Made by a program: the position numbers and the translations under genes. A DNA stretch of 64,000 bases from Lineus longissimus. Lineage: Eukaryota > Nemertea > Pilidiophora > Heteronemertea > Lineidae. Numbering within the stretch: position 1 is the first letter of the stretch; each line of letters opens with the position of its first letter. The stretch covers positions 18,677,501-18,741,500 of the forward strand of contig NC_088308.1 in assembly GCF_910592395.1 (NCBI RefSeq), given 5' to 3'. Positions 51,701 through 62,125 of this stretch are shown in pieces. The notes beneath the pieces are model-generated. The model was not told the DNA's origin. It saw only the letters and a program-made list of their open reading frames with translations, and searched no databases.

Positions 51701-54700
51701 CAGTGATCAGCCACGACAACAGAGGATCTTAAAGCCAAGCTGCTGTATTCTCACCTTAAAAGCCTTGACAGAGGGCTGCATGTGACAAATCTTACGCAGT
51801 TTCTGAACCCCTCCAATGGATTGCTTGTTGTAAACCTCTCTCTGCCTCCTTGAGGTAGGTTCATGATTAATAAGGTTTAAGGTGTTCCTGCAACTCGGTT
51901 AAGGCGTTTTTGATCAGCGGGTACAGGAGCCCAATGTTTCAATTCATATTGCAGTAGGTATTCTCCATCTTCATTTAACAGAGAGGGTGTCCTACTGAGA
52001 GAGGTTTCACTGTAGTTATGTCTCTAAACAGCGATGAATTTCACTGGGTATTTTCATTTACACGTCATTGCCAATTCAAAGACCAGAAGTGCGTAGCCCT
52101 TTGCACCTTTAAACCACCTGCATTCCCTGAAGATGAAACAGTCTTTTCCGTTGAATTGCTCTGTTATTGATCACTTCATCTGAGCGTTCTTCATCAAAAT
52201 GATTAAACCAACATCAGAGGAACCAGCAGGTTTCAGAGTGTGTTACAGAGTGTGAAGAGAAAGGCCACTCCTTTAATTGCCATTGTAGCAACTTGAAATA
52301 ACATGGAAAGAAACTGATGAAAGGTCATGTGGTTCCCCCAGTCTGGGATTTCTGATAATTTGTATTCATATGGGTTATCCCCATAAGGGCTAATCAAATT
52401 AGCCTTGGGGGTGCAAAGAGCTGACCATCACCAAGATAGAATTGCTGACTTATTTGATCCAACCGTTTCCTGTGTCCCCAAACTCAAGTCCCCCGTGTTT
52501 GTTGTGTCCCCAGTCCTTCAGTCAGGGACTTTCCTTGTGATCTCATTCCCAGATTAGCTGGACTTGATTTGTCTTTATCAACAGTGCACCCTCTATGACG
52601 TAATCAGCAGTCGGAAGTAAAATTTCACGAAACAGCAAGAAATAAAATGACCATCATAACTTGTAAATTACAGTGGAACCTCCCTTAGCGGACATCTCAC
52701 TATTAAGGACACTAGTTTTGGTCCCAAATTTTTTGTTTCCATTCAATTTGACCTCTCTAATCTGGACACCTCTATTAAGGACAGCACTAGTCAGTCCCGA
52801 AGGTGTCCTTAATGAGAGGGTCTACTGTATAGAGATTTTAGTGTTGATCCATGCGGCATAGAACGTTACTTGAGAACAATTTAGCTGGAGCATGTAATAT
52901 TGAGAAAGAGCTGATTAATCCTTGGCTAAATTAGGCTAATGCTCCACAGAAGACCTGACTGTGACAACTAGGGAACTAAGTGACAAATTACTAAGGATTT
53001 GGAGCCGATGGAAAAGACAGACTTGAACAAACTCATGGGAGTTGACTGATCATGCCAGTGAAGTCAAAGTTTTTGGGGGTGGATTTTTTCTCTGGGGAAT
53101 ACTTTAAGGGACTTTTGGGAAACACCATGGCTGTCGGCCTAATCTGTATGGTCTCAAACCGTTACAGATCAAAGAAAGGGAAGGTTGGCTTGTGTTTAAC
53201 GTCCCCCGCACAAAGAGAGAAGTCGATGAAATCATGAAGGTTTTCGCAACATCAAATTGTGGACTATTCACTGTCTTGAAACAGGTGGTGACCATCGGTT
53301 GATACATTTTACGTACAGAACTTCTCTCTCAGTGGACGTGAACTCATTCTTCTGGAGAGATACGTTGGTTAAGGTGCTAGATGTGATTTTATCGTGGCTC
53401 ATGGATGTCTCCAAGAAAAATTATTTGGGAATGAAAAATAGGCGTGTTCCTTTCATGCAATGAGTTGGTGCTAAACAGACATGAAATCTAAATCTTAATT
53501 TGGAAAGAACTTGTTTGAAGTCCATTTGCATTAAAATGATGCGGAAGCAATCAAGAAAAAGGTGTATAGAAAAGGGATCATTAATTGAAGCGACGTTCAG
53601 TTTAACGCAACACAATCTCTCCTGATGATAAAGCGGGAGCATGGAAATTGTGGAATCTATTGCCAGGGTTGCTGCCGCCGTTTGGTAGTTCTGTTATAGG
53701 AAAGTGATTGGATGAGATCTCTTTAGCACTGAACCTTTGAAGTGCAGACTTAACCCCTTCAGGTTGTAGATAATCTGTTTGAATATTTTGCCAGAAACAA
53801 GGGCTTTTTGTTAGTCATTGTCAGTCAATGCCCCCCCCCCCAAGTTAGGTCTTTTTTGGGGGGATCCAGAGTTTGCAACACCGGCAGTTTCAAGGCTGAC
53901 CTTGGCCTCCATGTTGATTAGCAATGGTAAATATAGTGGTGGATTTGAATGTCCTACATGCTGCATATTATTGCAAATAAAACATCTTTACTCAGGAGGA
54001 TTTTTTTTTCATTTGCAATTAAATGAATAATTGAGACAGATAGTGAGCGCTAAATAACTGTGCTTTAAAGAGCATTAATTGCCTAAATTAAAAGTAAGCA
54101 GGTGCTATAATTGGCAACAACTTCCAAGATGCATCGACAGCGATTCACGTCAGCCGATCGGCGGTGCTATTGATGTCAGGCTTGACAAGTGTGCATGGTG
54201 TGAGAGGATGGGTTGGGTAATCTTGCCGTTAGTCAAGTTGAAGTGTTTTCAACAGCAGTGAAATTTGTATTGAACAGAAGTCATTCAACATCACGAAGTC
54301 TCCTGTAGCAGTATGCTTGGTGCAGTCTTCCAAGGTCTTGGCTTCCCGTCATACTCAAGACATTGTTATTACTATCACCCGGTAGGCGGTGGTTTTGCAG
54401 GTGCCCACGACAAGAATCATCAGTGATTGCCCGAATTGACCTGCCAAATCAGACCCATCGACTACTTGTTTTACAGCAGACCAGAGATCTTTTTGTCACA
54501 CACAGCAATATTTTGTCTGCAGTTCCGTATTTCGAAAAGCACATATTTTGTTTTCAGACCAATGAAGACTCTAAGAAGACTCTGAAACACACCTTACACA
54601 GGGCAAATGCAGAAGAAGATGAAGACCTGTAACCCCCCATTGACTCTGCATGGTGATGTCTTTATAATTGCATCACTAATGCCACTCGTCTCTTCACTAT

Positions 54701-57700
54701 CTTTCAGGCCAGTGAGAGCTCCCTACAGCATAAGACACAACTTGTTGCAAAGTTGGAAGAAAAGGTCAACCAAATGTCTGCGATGATGAAGGATTTAGAA
54801 GCTCGGTGAGTTCAGTGTGTGAAAAGTCATCGTGACGGAAATTATTTGTCCCCTGAACATACAATTCAGTGTATGTCAACATATCAGAATAAATGAATAT
54901 TCTCTTCATATAAGTTTCTTCCAGACGCAGTGTTTCATCAAAAACATAAATATCAGAATATAGAAAAATAGTTGTGGATGACTTTAATGCTGTACCAAAA
55001 AGACGTTTTCTATGCAAATTAATTTTTGAAAGTATTGATGTTGTTTTCTGTGATGCAGAATTTACATGAACATTTCTCACCAAAACAAGCAAAAAACCTT
55101 TTCAAAGATACAGAGAACTACCTCTCTTGGCACACACTTCTGTAAGCTAGACATCCTCAGTAAAATTGTTCTAAAACAAGAAACCAGATATGTGCATGCC
55201 GTTTTGTACTTGGTTGCTTGCAGCTTTTTTCATTACAAGAACCAGAACCAGACACTAAGACACATTTCAATTCAATATTGCTTCTTCTCTTCCTGCTTCC
55301 TATACTTCTTCTTGAAGAAGGTAAGGGTTGAGTTCCAGCGTCTTCGACATCCTTCGAACATTACCATAGGTGTCGCCAGGGGAGAGGAACGAGATTCAAA
55401 TGACGCCCCTTGTTGAAATTTGCCTTGAAAAGCCCTTAAGCTGAAATACAATATCAGATTTGAGCGTGCCCTTGTATTTTTTGGAAAACAACCCCTCCCA
55501 TTGGAAATCCTGGCAACACCCATGATTACGTCTCATTCCTTTCTGTTATTCTTCACAACTTTATAGAGGGCATGAAAAACATTAGCTCGAGTTTTGTTTC
55601 CCAAAGTCTTGTGGTATTAGTCACTCACAGTTGTTTGTTGTGTTTGGAGTCTCGTCCTTCAGTTATGATGCACTTAAGCCCAGAAGATTTCAGTTATGAC
55701 ACATTTAAGCCCAGATTAGTTCAGTTATGACACACCTTCCGTTATGCACACTTAAGCCTGGAATGGTTCAGTTATGTTATGTACACCTTCAGTTAAGACA
55801 CACTTAAGCCCACAATAGTTCAGTTATGACACACCTTCCATTATACACACTTAAGCCTGGAAAGGTTCAGTTATGACATGTACACCTTCAGTTCTGACAC
55901 AATTAAGTCTGGAATGCCGCCAATGACGAGAGGCTAGTAAGCCTGCAGCTGGCCATGTCGAGTACTTTGAGAAACTAGGTCATGTTGGCATTCCCAGCTA
56001 AGAGATAAAGGAAACACTTAAAAATTATGAATTAGTTTATTCAATAATGATATATCAAATATCAAATAATGACAATACTACAGTCTTCTCGGGTCTTCCC
56101 TTCCGGTTATCTGCCTGGTGTTTCTGAGAATGATGTAGCATAAAAAAATGTTGAACTAAAAAAATGTGCTGTTTGAGTGAATGATCAGTTGTGATAAATA
56201 TTTACAAGAGTCATGTACACTGTAGTTTTTTCAGGCTGATTCTGTCAAAAGATTTTGGTACTAAAAGCATGTCTCCTCTTTTTTGTGGGACGCCCTGACA
56301 CTTGCCGTAGATGGAAGAGATTTTGAACACTGATGGCTTGATACAGAATCCATTTGTCTATGAGGGCATGACCACTTAGCTGATAATAGCAACTGACTAA
56401 TGGGTTATTAAACTCTCAGAGTTTTAGCGCTGTCAGTCCTCATGCTAGCATATTGTCAAGATTTATAGTCTGATGTCCCAAGCAGTTTCCCTGGCTCTCC
56501 TGTGTCCCTTCTCGCTCCTGCCACACTCACTTGAGCCTCAGGCATACCCACTCCTGGGTTGAGAGGGATTTTGTCTTTCTCAAGGATCAGTTTGTGGTTC
56601 TACCAGGGAGTCAAACCCACAGCATAACTTGCAAACTGCCGTTAAACTTGCCTGATTCCCATCAAAGGCAATCACAGTGAGAAATGCCATCACAACAGCA
56701 ACCACATCTTCTTGCTAATCCAGCCTTTTTCACAATCATTCATGACAAGCATGATCTCCATGATACAAATTTGGAAAACCTGTTTTTTCCTCGCTCTCTA
56801 GGTGAGGCTGGTCTTTGACCAATCGTCGTACTCATCAAAAGTGTATTGGTGTGAGACAATCTTCGTGGCCATCACCACATTGGCATGCAGTGCTGCATTG
56901 GTACGGTCTGCTGTTTGAAGTCTGTGACGTTTGCTCTTTGGAGAATGCACGGTCAAGCATTTGTGGGCTAGAAAAAGGTTGGAAAAAAGTCAAGGTTGTT
57001 GTCCAGTATTCATGTGATGTTTTTTTTCTCTCCACCTGATAGTGTGTGTTTGGACACCTCTTTGTAGACTGGCAAACTTTTAGGCGTGTCAGATTTTCTT
57101 TGGCCCAAATTTGTTGGACGTGCTAGTAGAACATCCCAATGAACGTCAATGAATGCTTAGACTCTGGAGGCATTTATGTAAACATGTATTGATATATTCA
57201 TGTGTTCTGTAGCCTTGTTAAATCCCACAGAAATATATTTTTTGAATTACATTTGTGAGGCAAGAAGGACGAAGCCGTTAGCATCATCTCCCCCTTGCCC
57301 TCTTATCCACTTCAATACTATACCACAGTACTTAGAACATTATTGCCATTCTGCATCACAGAAACCAACACCCAATATATTGAAAATCATAAAGCCGGTT
57401 GCATGTTGCCCGTGTGGTTATTTCTGGTTCATCTGCCTAATACGGGCTTGCTGTTTTCATTCAAGGGGGATGACACTGCTCACAGTTGTCACTTGATTGG
57501 CGGTTTATTGGGCCTGAAAATACAATTTTCGACACTGTGATCGATGTCTTCGGCCTTGAACAAAAACGGCATGTCCCGCATCAATAAAGTACATGTTGCA
57601 TCAACGACCTTGGCTTCTTACTGCTACTGCTCTATCTAACGATCTCATTGCCGTTTCAGTGGATTGTGATGTGTTAAGTGTAGCTGAAGTTTGTTTGAAT

Positions 57701-58141
57701 TCTGCACCATTTTGTTAATTATGTCACTGATGTTCTTTTAAGAGACTAATGGCATGAGCCAGGCGGGCAAGATTATTACTGTCTCGTAGTATATCAGAAC
57801 TACTCACGCTTGTATAACTGATCTTTTATTCCTCTGTCATACCTGGCCCATCAATTGGTCACCCTAGCTCCTGCCTATAGTCCCTGATTTAACCCTTCAG
57901 TGTTTGCTGGCTGTTTGGGGTAACATCATTACAGTACTCAACTTCTTTGAACCACACTCATCTGTTAAAGGCAGAGTTGATTGGTTTTTGCACAGACTGA
58001 ACTTGGGAGCACTAAACGAGAAAGAAATCAGCAGTCTTTTATGATAAATTTGTAGAATTCTAACCTTGGGGAGATCACTGCCTTTTTGGCTCACCGTAGG
58101 GGAGTCTATACAATACCGCAGTGTCCGTCGTCCGTCGTCGT

Positions 58142-58188
<47 letters not shown>

Positions 58189-61100
58189 CGTCGTATCCTA
58201 GTTCAAAAACAGTGGCACGTTTCTTAACTGCTAGGCCTATGAACTTAAAACTTTGTACACATGACCCCCTAGGTCAGATGACCCGTGACACTAAATTTCT
58301 GTCCGATCTGATTCTCTACTTGGCCACCAGGGGGCCAAATGTGGATATCTAAAAAGTGTGATATCTCGCTTATTAGTGACTTGTTTTCGATGAAACTTTT
58401 GTTGTAGGTACTCATAGCAAATATACATCTTATATCATACGGGTTTTTAATTTGACCTACTTTTCAAGGTCACAGAGGTCATATGGCGTAAATTGGCCGT
58501 TAGAGTGTAAACTATGGCACGTTTCTTAACCACTAAAGCTATGAACTTGAAACTTGGTACATATAACCCCCTATATCACATAGCCTCTGGTGCTGAATTT
58601 CAGTTTGATCTGATTCTCAACTTTGCCACCAGGGGGCCAAAAGTGGAAATCTAAAAAGTGTGATATCTCGCTTATAAGTGACTTGTTTTCGATAAAATTT
58701 TTATGGTAGGTACCCTTAGGAAGAATACATCACATATCTTACGGGTTTTCAATTTGACCTACTTTTCAAGGTCACAGAGGTCATATGGCGTAAATTGGCC
58801 GTTAGAGTGTAAACTATGGCACGTTTCTTAACCAGTAAAGCTATGAACTTGAAACTTGGTGCATATAACCCCCTACATCAGATAACCTCTGATGCCAAAT
58901 TTTGGCTTGATCTGATTCTTTATTCGGCCACCAGGGGGCCATAATGGAAAAAGTAAGAAGTGCAATATCTTGCTTATTTTTAGTGATTCGTTTTCAATAA
59001 CATTTTTATGGTAGGTTCTCCTAGCAAGGATACATCACATATCATATGAGTTTTTGATCTGACCTGCTTTTCAAGGTCACAGAGGTCAAATGGCGTAAAT
59101 TTGTCGTTTGATTGTAACTATGGCACGTTTCTTAACCATTAAAGCTTTGAACTTGAAATTTGATACACATGACTCCCTACGTCATGTAACCTCGGACACC
59201 GAATTTCGATCTGATCTGGTACTCAACTCAGCCACCAGGAGGCCAAAACTAAAATAGGTAAAAAGTGCAATATCTCGTTTATTATTGACTTGTTTTTGAT
59301 GATATTCTTATGGTACTTACTCCAAGCAACGATACATCACATGTCATACCGACTTTGGTTTGACCTATATACTATACATGTACAATGTGTCTTAATCTGG
59401 ATGAATTACAAAGCACCAAATATCTATACGGTGAGCACAATGGCCCCTGGCCGTTTCATTCTCACTGTTGTTGTTAGCTTTTGTCAGGCTTTCGTTATAT
59501 TGTTGCCTTTCTTTTTTGCATGTTGCCCGTGTAGACTTAAACAGTGTAATATAGAAAAAACGGCAGCCGAAGAAACCGCCCGAAAACTTGGTCAGAATTT
59601 GGCTGAAAAAGATATTAGACGGTAAGGAAGTTAGCCACTAATTGAGCATGGTAGATTTAGGCATTTGTCTGGGGCTTCAATTCTTGGTAATCATACAGAT
59701 CCCATGATCTCATTGTAATTACCGGTACAATATGTGCTTATTATGTTGCCAGACCAATTTTTTTATCTTTTGCCCACGATCAATACTTGTTGATAATGAT
59801 AAAATCACTTTAAACCTTTGGAGCATAAATCTGCTATTTTCCATCTTACACTCGAGGTAGAATTTAAGGAACACCCTAGATGCCATAGCTGGAAATCTTC
59901 ATCTATTCTCTGCACTCTACAGGGTGACCTAGAATAATTTTCCCGTGCACAATAGAATTCTATTGTGTATCCATTGTGTGAGGGAAAATAATTCTGGGCC
60001 ACCCTGTATATGTTGTCTTATGGGTGAGCATAGTGTCTGTGAAAACTTCATTTTACTGCACTGTCAGTATCTATCCAGATTCAGAACTGCCATTTGAGGA
60101 GAGAAAAAAATTGAAGTAATGCAAAATACATTATACATGTACAGAATATAGTGACAATGATCAGTTATACTAGAGTTTTCTTATAACATCTATCTTACTT
60201 CTTCAACAGACAATGCTTGAACTTGGTCAAGTTTGTACGCTGGATAACATTTAGCCTTTTGGCATCTGTTAGTCCCTGTAGGCTACTCACTCTCAATTTT
60301 AGATAAGCCTAAAATACCCTGAGGAAGACTAGGTAAATGAGGATACATCCTCCTGGAAGTTACTAGATTATCAACTACTGAAATATTCATGGGGAAAGTA
60401 TTCTTGGTTCTTGAGTGGTCGGGGCAATGACTGGTGGATTTCTAAAAGAACGACTGGTCAGTTGTTGGAGTAAGAAATTATTTGTATGGTGAAAGAAAGG
60501 AATTGTTTGGCGAAAGAAAAGAATGGTGAAAGGAAAAGAAGATATTGTGTGGTGAAGGAAAAGAAAGAAATTGCTCGTATGTTGAAAAAGAAGGATGGTT
60601 AGTGTTTCACAAAAACAACAAACGAGCCAAACCAATTAGTCACATGAGATCCAGTGCATCGTTGTGATGTCATTTGCTGGCACTGTTACCACGAGCTGTG
60701 CTGTCAAACCACGCATATGTTTGGGTGGAGTCATAAATTGAAGCTTACTTTTCTAACCTCTCTACTGTCTCTTTTTACTTGCAGTTCGGCAGTCGAAACT
60801 GATCTAAAAATCGAAAGAGAGTGGCGGGCAGCGTTACAGAGTAACTTGGAACAGGAAAAGGAAATTGTTGCTCAGCTAAGCGCAGAAATAAACAAGTTAA
60901 GAAATACTAGTAAAGTGAGTAATGTCACCTTTAGAGCTTAAAGTTCCTTTTCATGATATCTACACAACATATGAACTGCTCATTCATGTGCTTTCATTAC
61001 TAACAACTAAGTACCTATTGTTGGACAAGGCTTTCTCTTCTGGAATCTTAAACTAGTCACGTGTGCTTGAACTCCCAAACTATATATGTGTTTTAATATC

Positions 61101-62125
61101 TATTTCAGGATTATGAACAATTAAAGGGATCGCATCAATTCCTGCAAAAGACATGTGATGACCAAGAGAAAGCACTGGCCGAGTTAGGATCACATCTCAG
61201 CGAGTAAGTTATATCGTTTGTTTGTTTATGTTTGTTTTTTTATAGTATCATCAAAAGAGTAGCGGCACTGGATGATGCACAGGCCCTCTTCTCTCCAACA
61301 TTGAGTAATCTGCTGTCCTCTGCGAGGATTACAACATGGTTATCCTCCATGGTGTTCCCAGCCATCCTTGTCTAGGCATCATCCTTCCTTCTATCAAGTT
61401 GCATATCACATCAGACCATCAAAGCTTATGTGTTTTGTTAGAAATATTTTTGGATGTTTGCATTGCTGGTAATCAGAAAATTACCACCCATCAACCTTGA
61501 GAACCTTGCAACAAACAAACAGTTATTTAAAATTGCTGAAAACAACATTTATCCATGACGATCATACTCGTTTGAAGAAGTTGAGATACGAATTCCATTG
61601 AAAAGTTCATTGCTGTTGCATTGGTCCCATGGTCTCTTTTATCATTTCAATAACTTTAACACATGACATTTAAAGTTTTTCTTCTTGTGTTTCAGTTCCA
61701 AATTGAAGATGGAAGACCTCATGGAAGCTCAACAAGCGATCAAAGAAGCCTCTTGGGCTGATGACAGAGAGGTTGCCAATTGTAAACAATGTCAGAAACC
61801 ATTCTCTGTCGCCAGGAGAAAGGTGAGCTTTTCTTTCAATATTCTGATAACTTTCACTTCTGCTGCTTATTGTGCATTTAGCTGTTAATGCTGGCCGAGT
61901 ATCCACTGTCATTTTGTTGCTATAGTGATTAGTTGTGACCAGGGAATCTCTCTCAAGACTACTTCTTGTACCATTTCACTATTTCAGCATCACTGCCGAA
62001 ACTGTGGCGATATCTACTGCAACGAGTGTTCGGACAACAAGATGCCTCTTCCTTCCTCCTCCAAGCCCGTACGCGTCTGTGACAACTGTAACACGCAACT
62101 TCTCCAGCGATATTCGGCCAAGTAG
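33759..62125 (+). CDS. RUFY: RUN and FYVE domain-containing protein (single RUFY1/2/3-type gene)
   Basis: Sixteen exons join in continuous phase to 652 residues: 33759-33897, 35831-36001, 36562-36679, 36912-37016, 37267-37390, 37766-37854, 38197-38277, 38607-38778, 40106-40222, 40594-40761, 54708-54805, 59535-59621, 60785-60914, 61109-61203, 61696-61822, 61988-62125. RUFY proteins link small GTPases to endosome, lysosome or axon traffic. Exon 1 ([22 protein letters not shown]) matches the start of vertebrate RUFY3. The RUN domain covers about residues 50-215 ([50 protein letters not shown]). Coiled coil follows ([36 protein letters not shown]). The C-terminal FYVE finger has WADD, RRKHHCRNCG, four CxxC pairs and RVC, so it should bind PI3P. 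The exon 1 donor (G/GTTGGT) is weak but is the only phase-1 choice seen. The 13.9-kb intron 10 hosts an antisense neuropeptide gene. Confidence 0.93.
37382..37631 (+). repeat. 25-bp minisatellite copying the RUFY exon 5 donor site
   Basis: About ten units of 25 bp follow the consensus GATCAACCTGTAAGTTGATA plus about five bases (ATTTA-like). The first unit straddles the end of RUFY exon 5: its GATCAACCT is the last nine coding bases and its GTAAGTTGA is the real donor. Later units keep AACCTGTAAGT or close variants (for example near 37561 and 37590), so the intron starts with a row of extra 5' splice-site-like sequences. The repeat seems to have grown from the exon-intron boundary. Confidence 0.85.
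40762..44152. other. RUFY intron 10, part before the nested gene
   Basis: No exon is recognised on either strand, and the open frames here are short and unsupported. Exons 10 and 11 of RUFY join without a gap relative to vertebrate RUFY proteins, so no RUFY exon is missing here. Confidence 0.6.
44153..51781 (-). CDS. GnRH-type neuropeptide precursor, nested antisense in RUFY intron 10
   Basis: Four exons in phase 0 give 120 residues: 51755-51781, 48048-48287, 46005-46070 and 44153-44182. Exon 2 carries the hydrophobic core of a signal peptide ([18 protein letters not shown]), then [12 protein letters not shown], then GKR, the standard amidation and dibasic cleavage signal. The predicted mature hormone is a 12-residue peptide with N-terminal pyroglutamate and C-terminal amide (residues 33-44). 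Cephalopod GnRH (QNYHFSNGWHPG) shares Q1, H4, F5, S6, W9 and P11. The remaining associated peptide has two cysteines (74 and 99, split between exons 2 and 3), as is usual in GnRH/AKH/corazonin precursors. Exon 4 ends with DIKKD and TAA. Exon 1 (MQPSVKAFK) is the least certain piece: it was chosen for its ATG, phase-0 end and GTGAGA donor. A corazonin-type hormone is the alternative. Confidence 0.82.
48371..48456 (-). pseudogene. Decayed tandem copy of the GnRH-type signal peptide and hormone exon
   Basis: This segment aligns with 48189-48275 of the hormone exon at roughly 70 percent identity by eye, including a shared run GTGACCATCAGTAACACCAGGC on the plus strand. The matching minus-strand frame reads [17 protein letters not shown], then [10 protein letters not shown] and a stop. 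This corresponds to [19 protein letters not shown] then [10 protein letters not shown] in the intact exon. The N-terminal Q, the tryptophan and the GKR signal are lost, so it cannot make a hormone. Confidence 0.75.
48457..54707. other. RUFY intron 10, distal part (includes intron 1 of the nested gene)
   Basis: Apart from the small exon at 51755-51781, I recognise no coding sequence. A 188-codon open frame on the minus strand at 49578-50144 has no family features or splice context and is probably chance. Poly-G at about 51280-51294 and poly-C near 53829-53838 are simple repeats. Promoter sequence of the nested gene should lie just above 51781. Confidence 0.5.
55658..55920 (+). repeat. Minisatellite with CAGTTATGACACACTTAAGCC-like units
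   Basis: Seven to eight imperfect units of roughly 30-35 bp repeat the words TTCAGTTATGACACA and CTTAAGCC(C/T)(A/G)GAA. Units alternate with a variant containing CACCTTC, which gives a higher-order period near 110 bp. It lies in RUFY intron 11 and has no coding content. Confidence 0.75.
58085..58195 (+). repeat. GTC trinucleotide microsatellite with conserved leader
   Basis: The leader GGCTCACCGTAGGGGAGTCT is followed by TATACAATACCGCAGTGTCC and then about 60 bases of GTC/CGTC repeats (about 58124-58194). It directly precedes the 302-bp tandem array, so leader, microsatellite and array probably form one repeat family. Confidence 0.8.
58210..59370 (+). repeat. Four tandem 302-bp units, each with a CTCF-like core
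   Basis: Copies begin at the word GGCACGTTTCTTAAC at 58214, 58516, 58818 and 59122, spacings of 302, 302 and 304 bp; the last copy decays after about 59350. Each unit has a conserved order: AGCTATGAACTTGAAACTTG, a Ca-rich stretch, CCACCAGGGGGC, GTG(C)AATATCTCG, and AAGGTCACAGAGGTCA. The CCACCAGGGGGC core occurs at 58324-58335, 58626-58637 and 58928-58939, with one change (CCACCAGGAGGC) at 59232-59243. No coding frame runs through the array. Confidence 0.85.

Larger units (their letters stand above)
54806..59534. other. RUFY intron 11
   Basis: No coding exon is seen. The intron contains the 55.7-kb minisatellite, the GTC microsatellite and the 302-bp tandem array described separately. Other open frames here are short and unsupported. 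Confidence 0.55.

Noticed and set aside
58086-58352. Open frame with a long arginine run over the GTC microsatellite
   Set aside because: The arginine run is translated microsatellite; the rest lies in the 302-bp repeat and is not conserved in frame.
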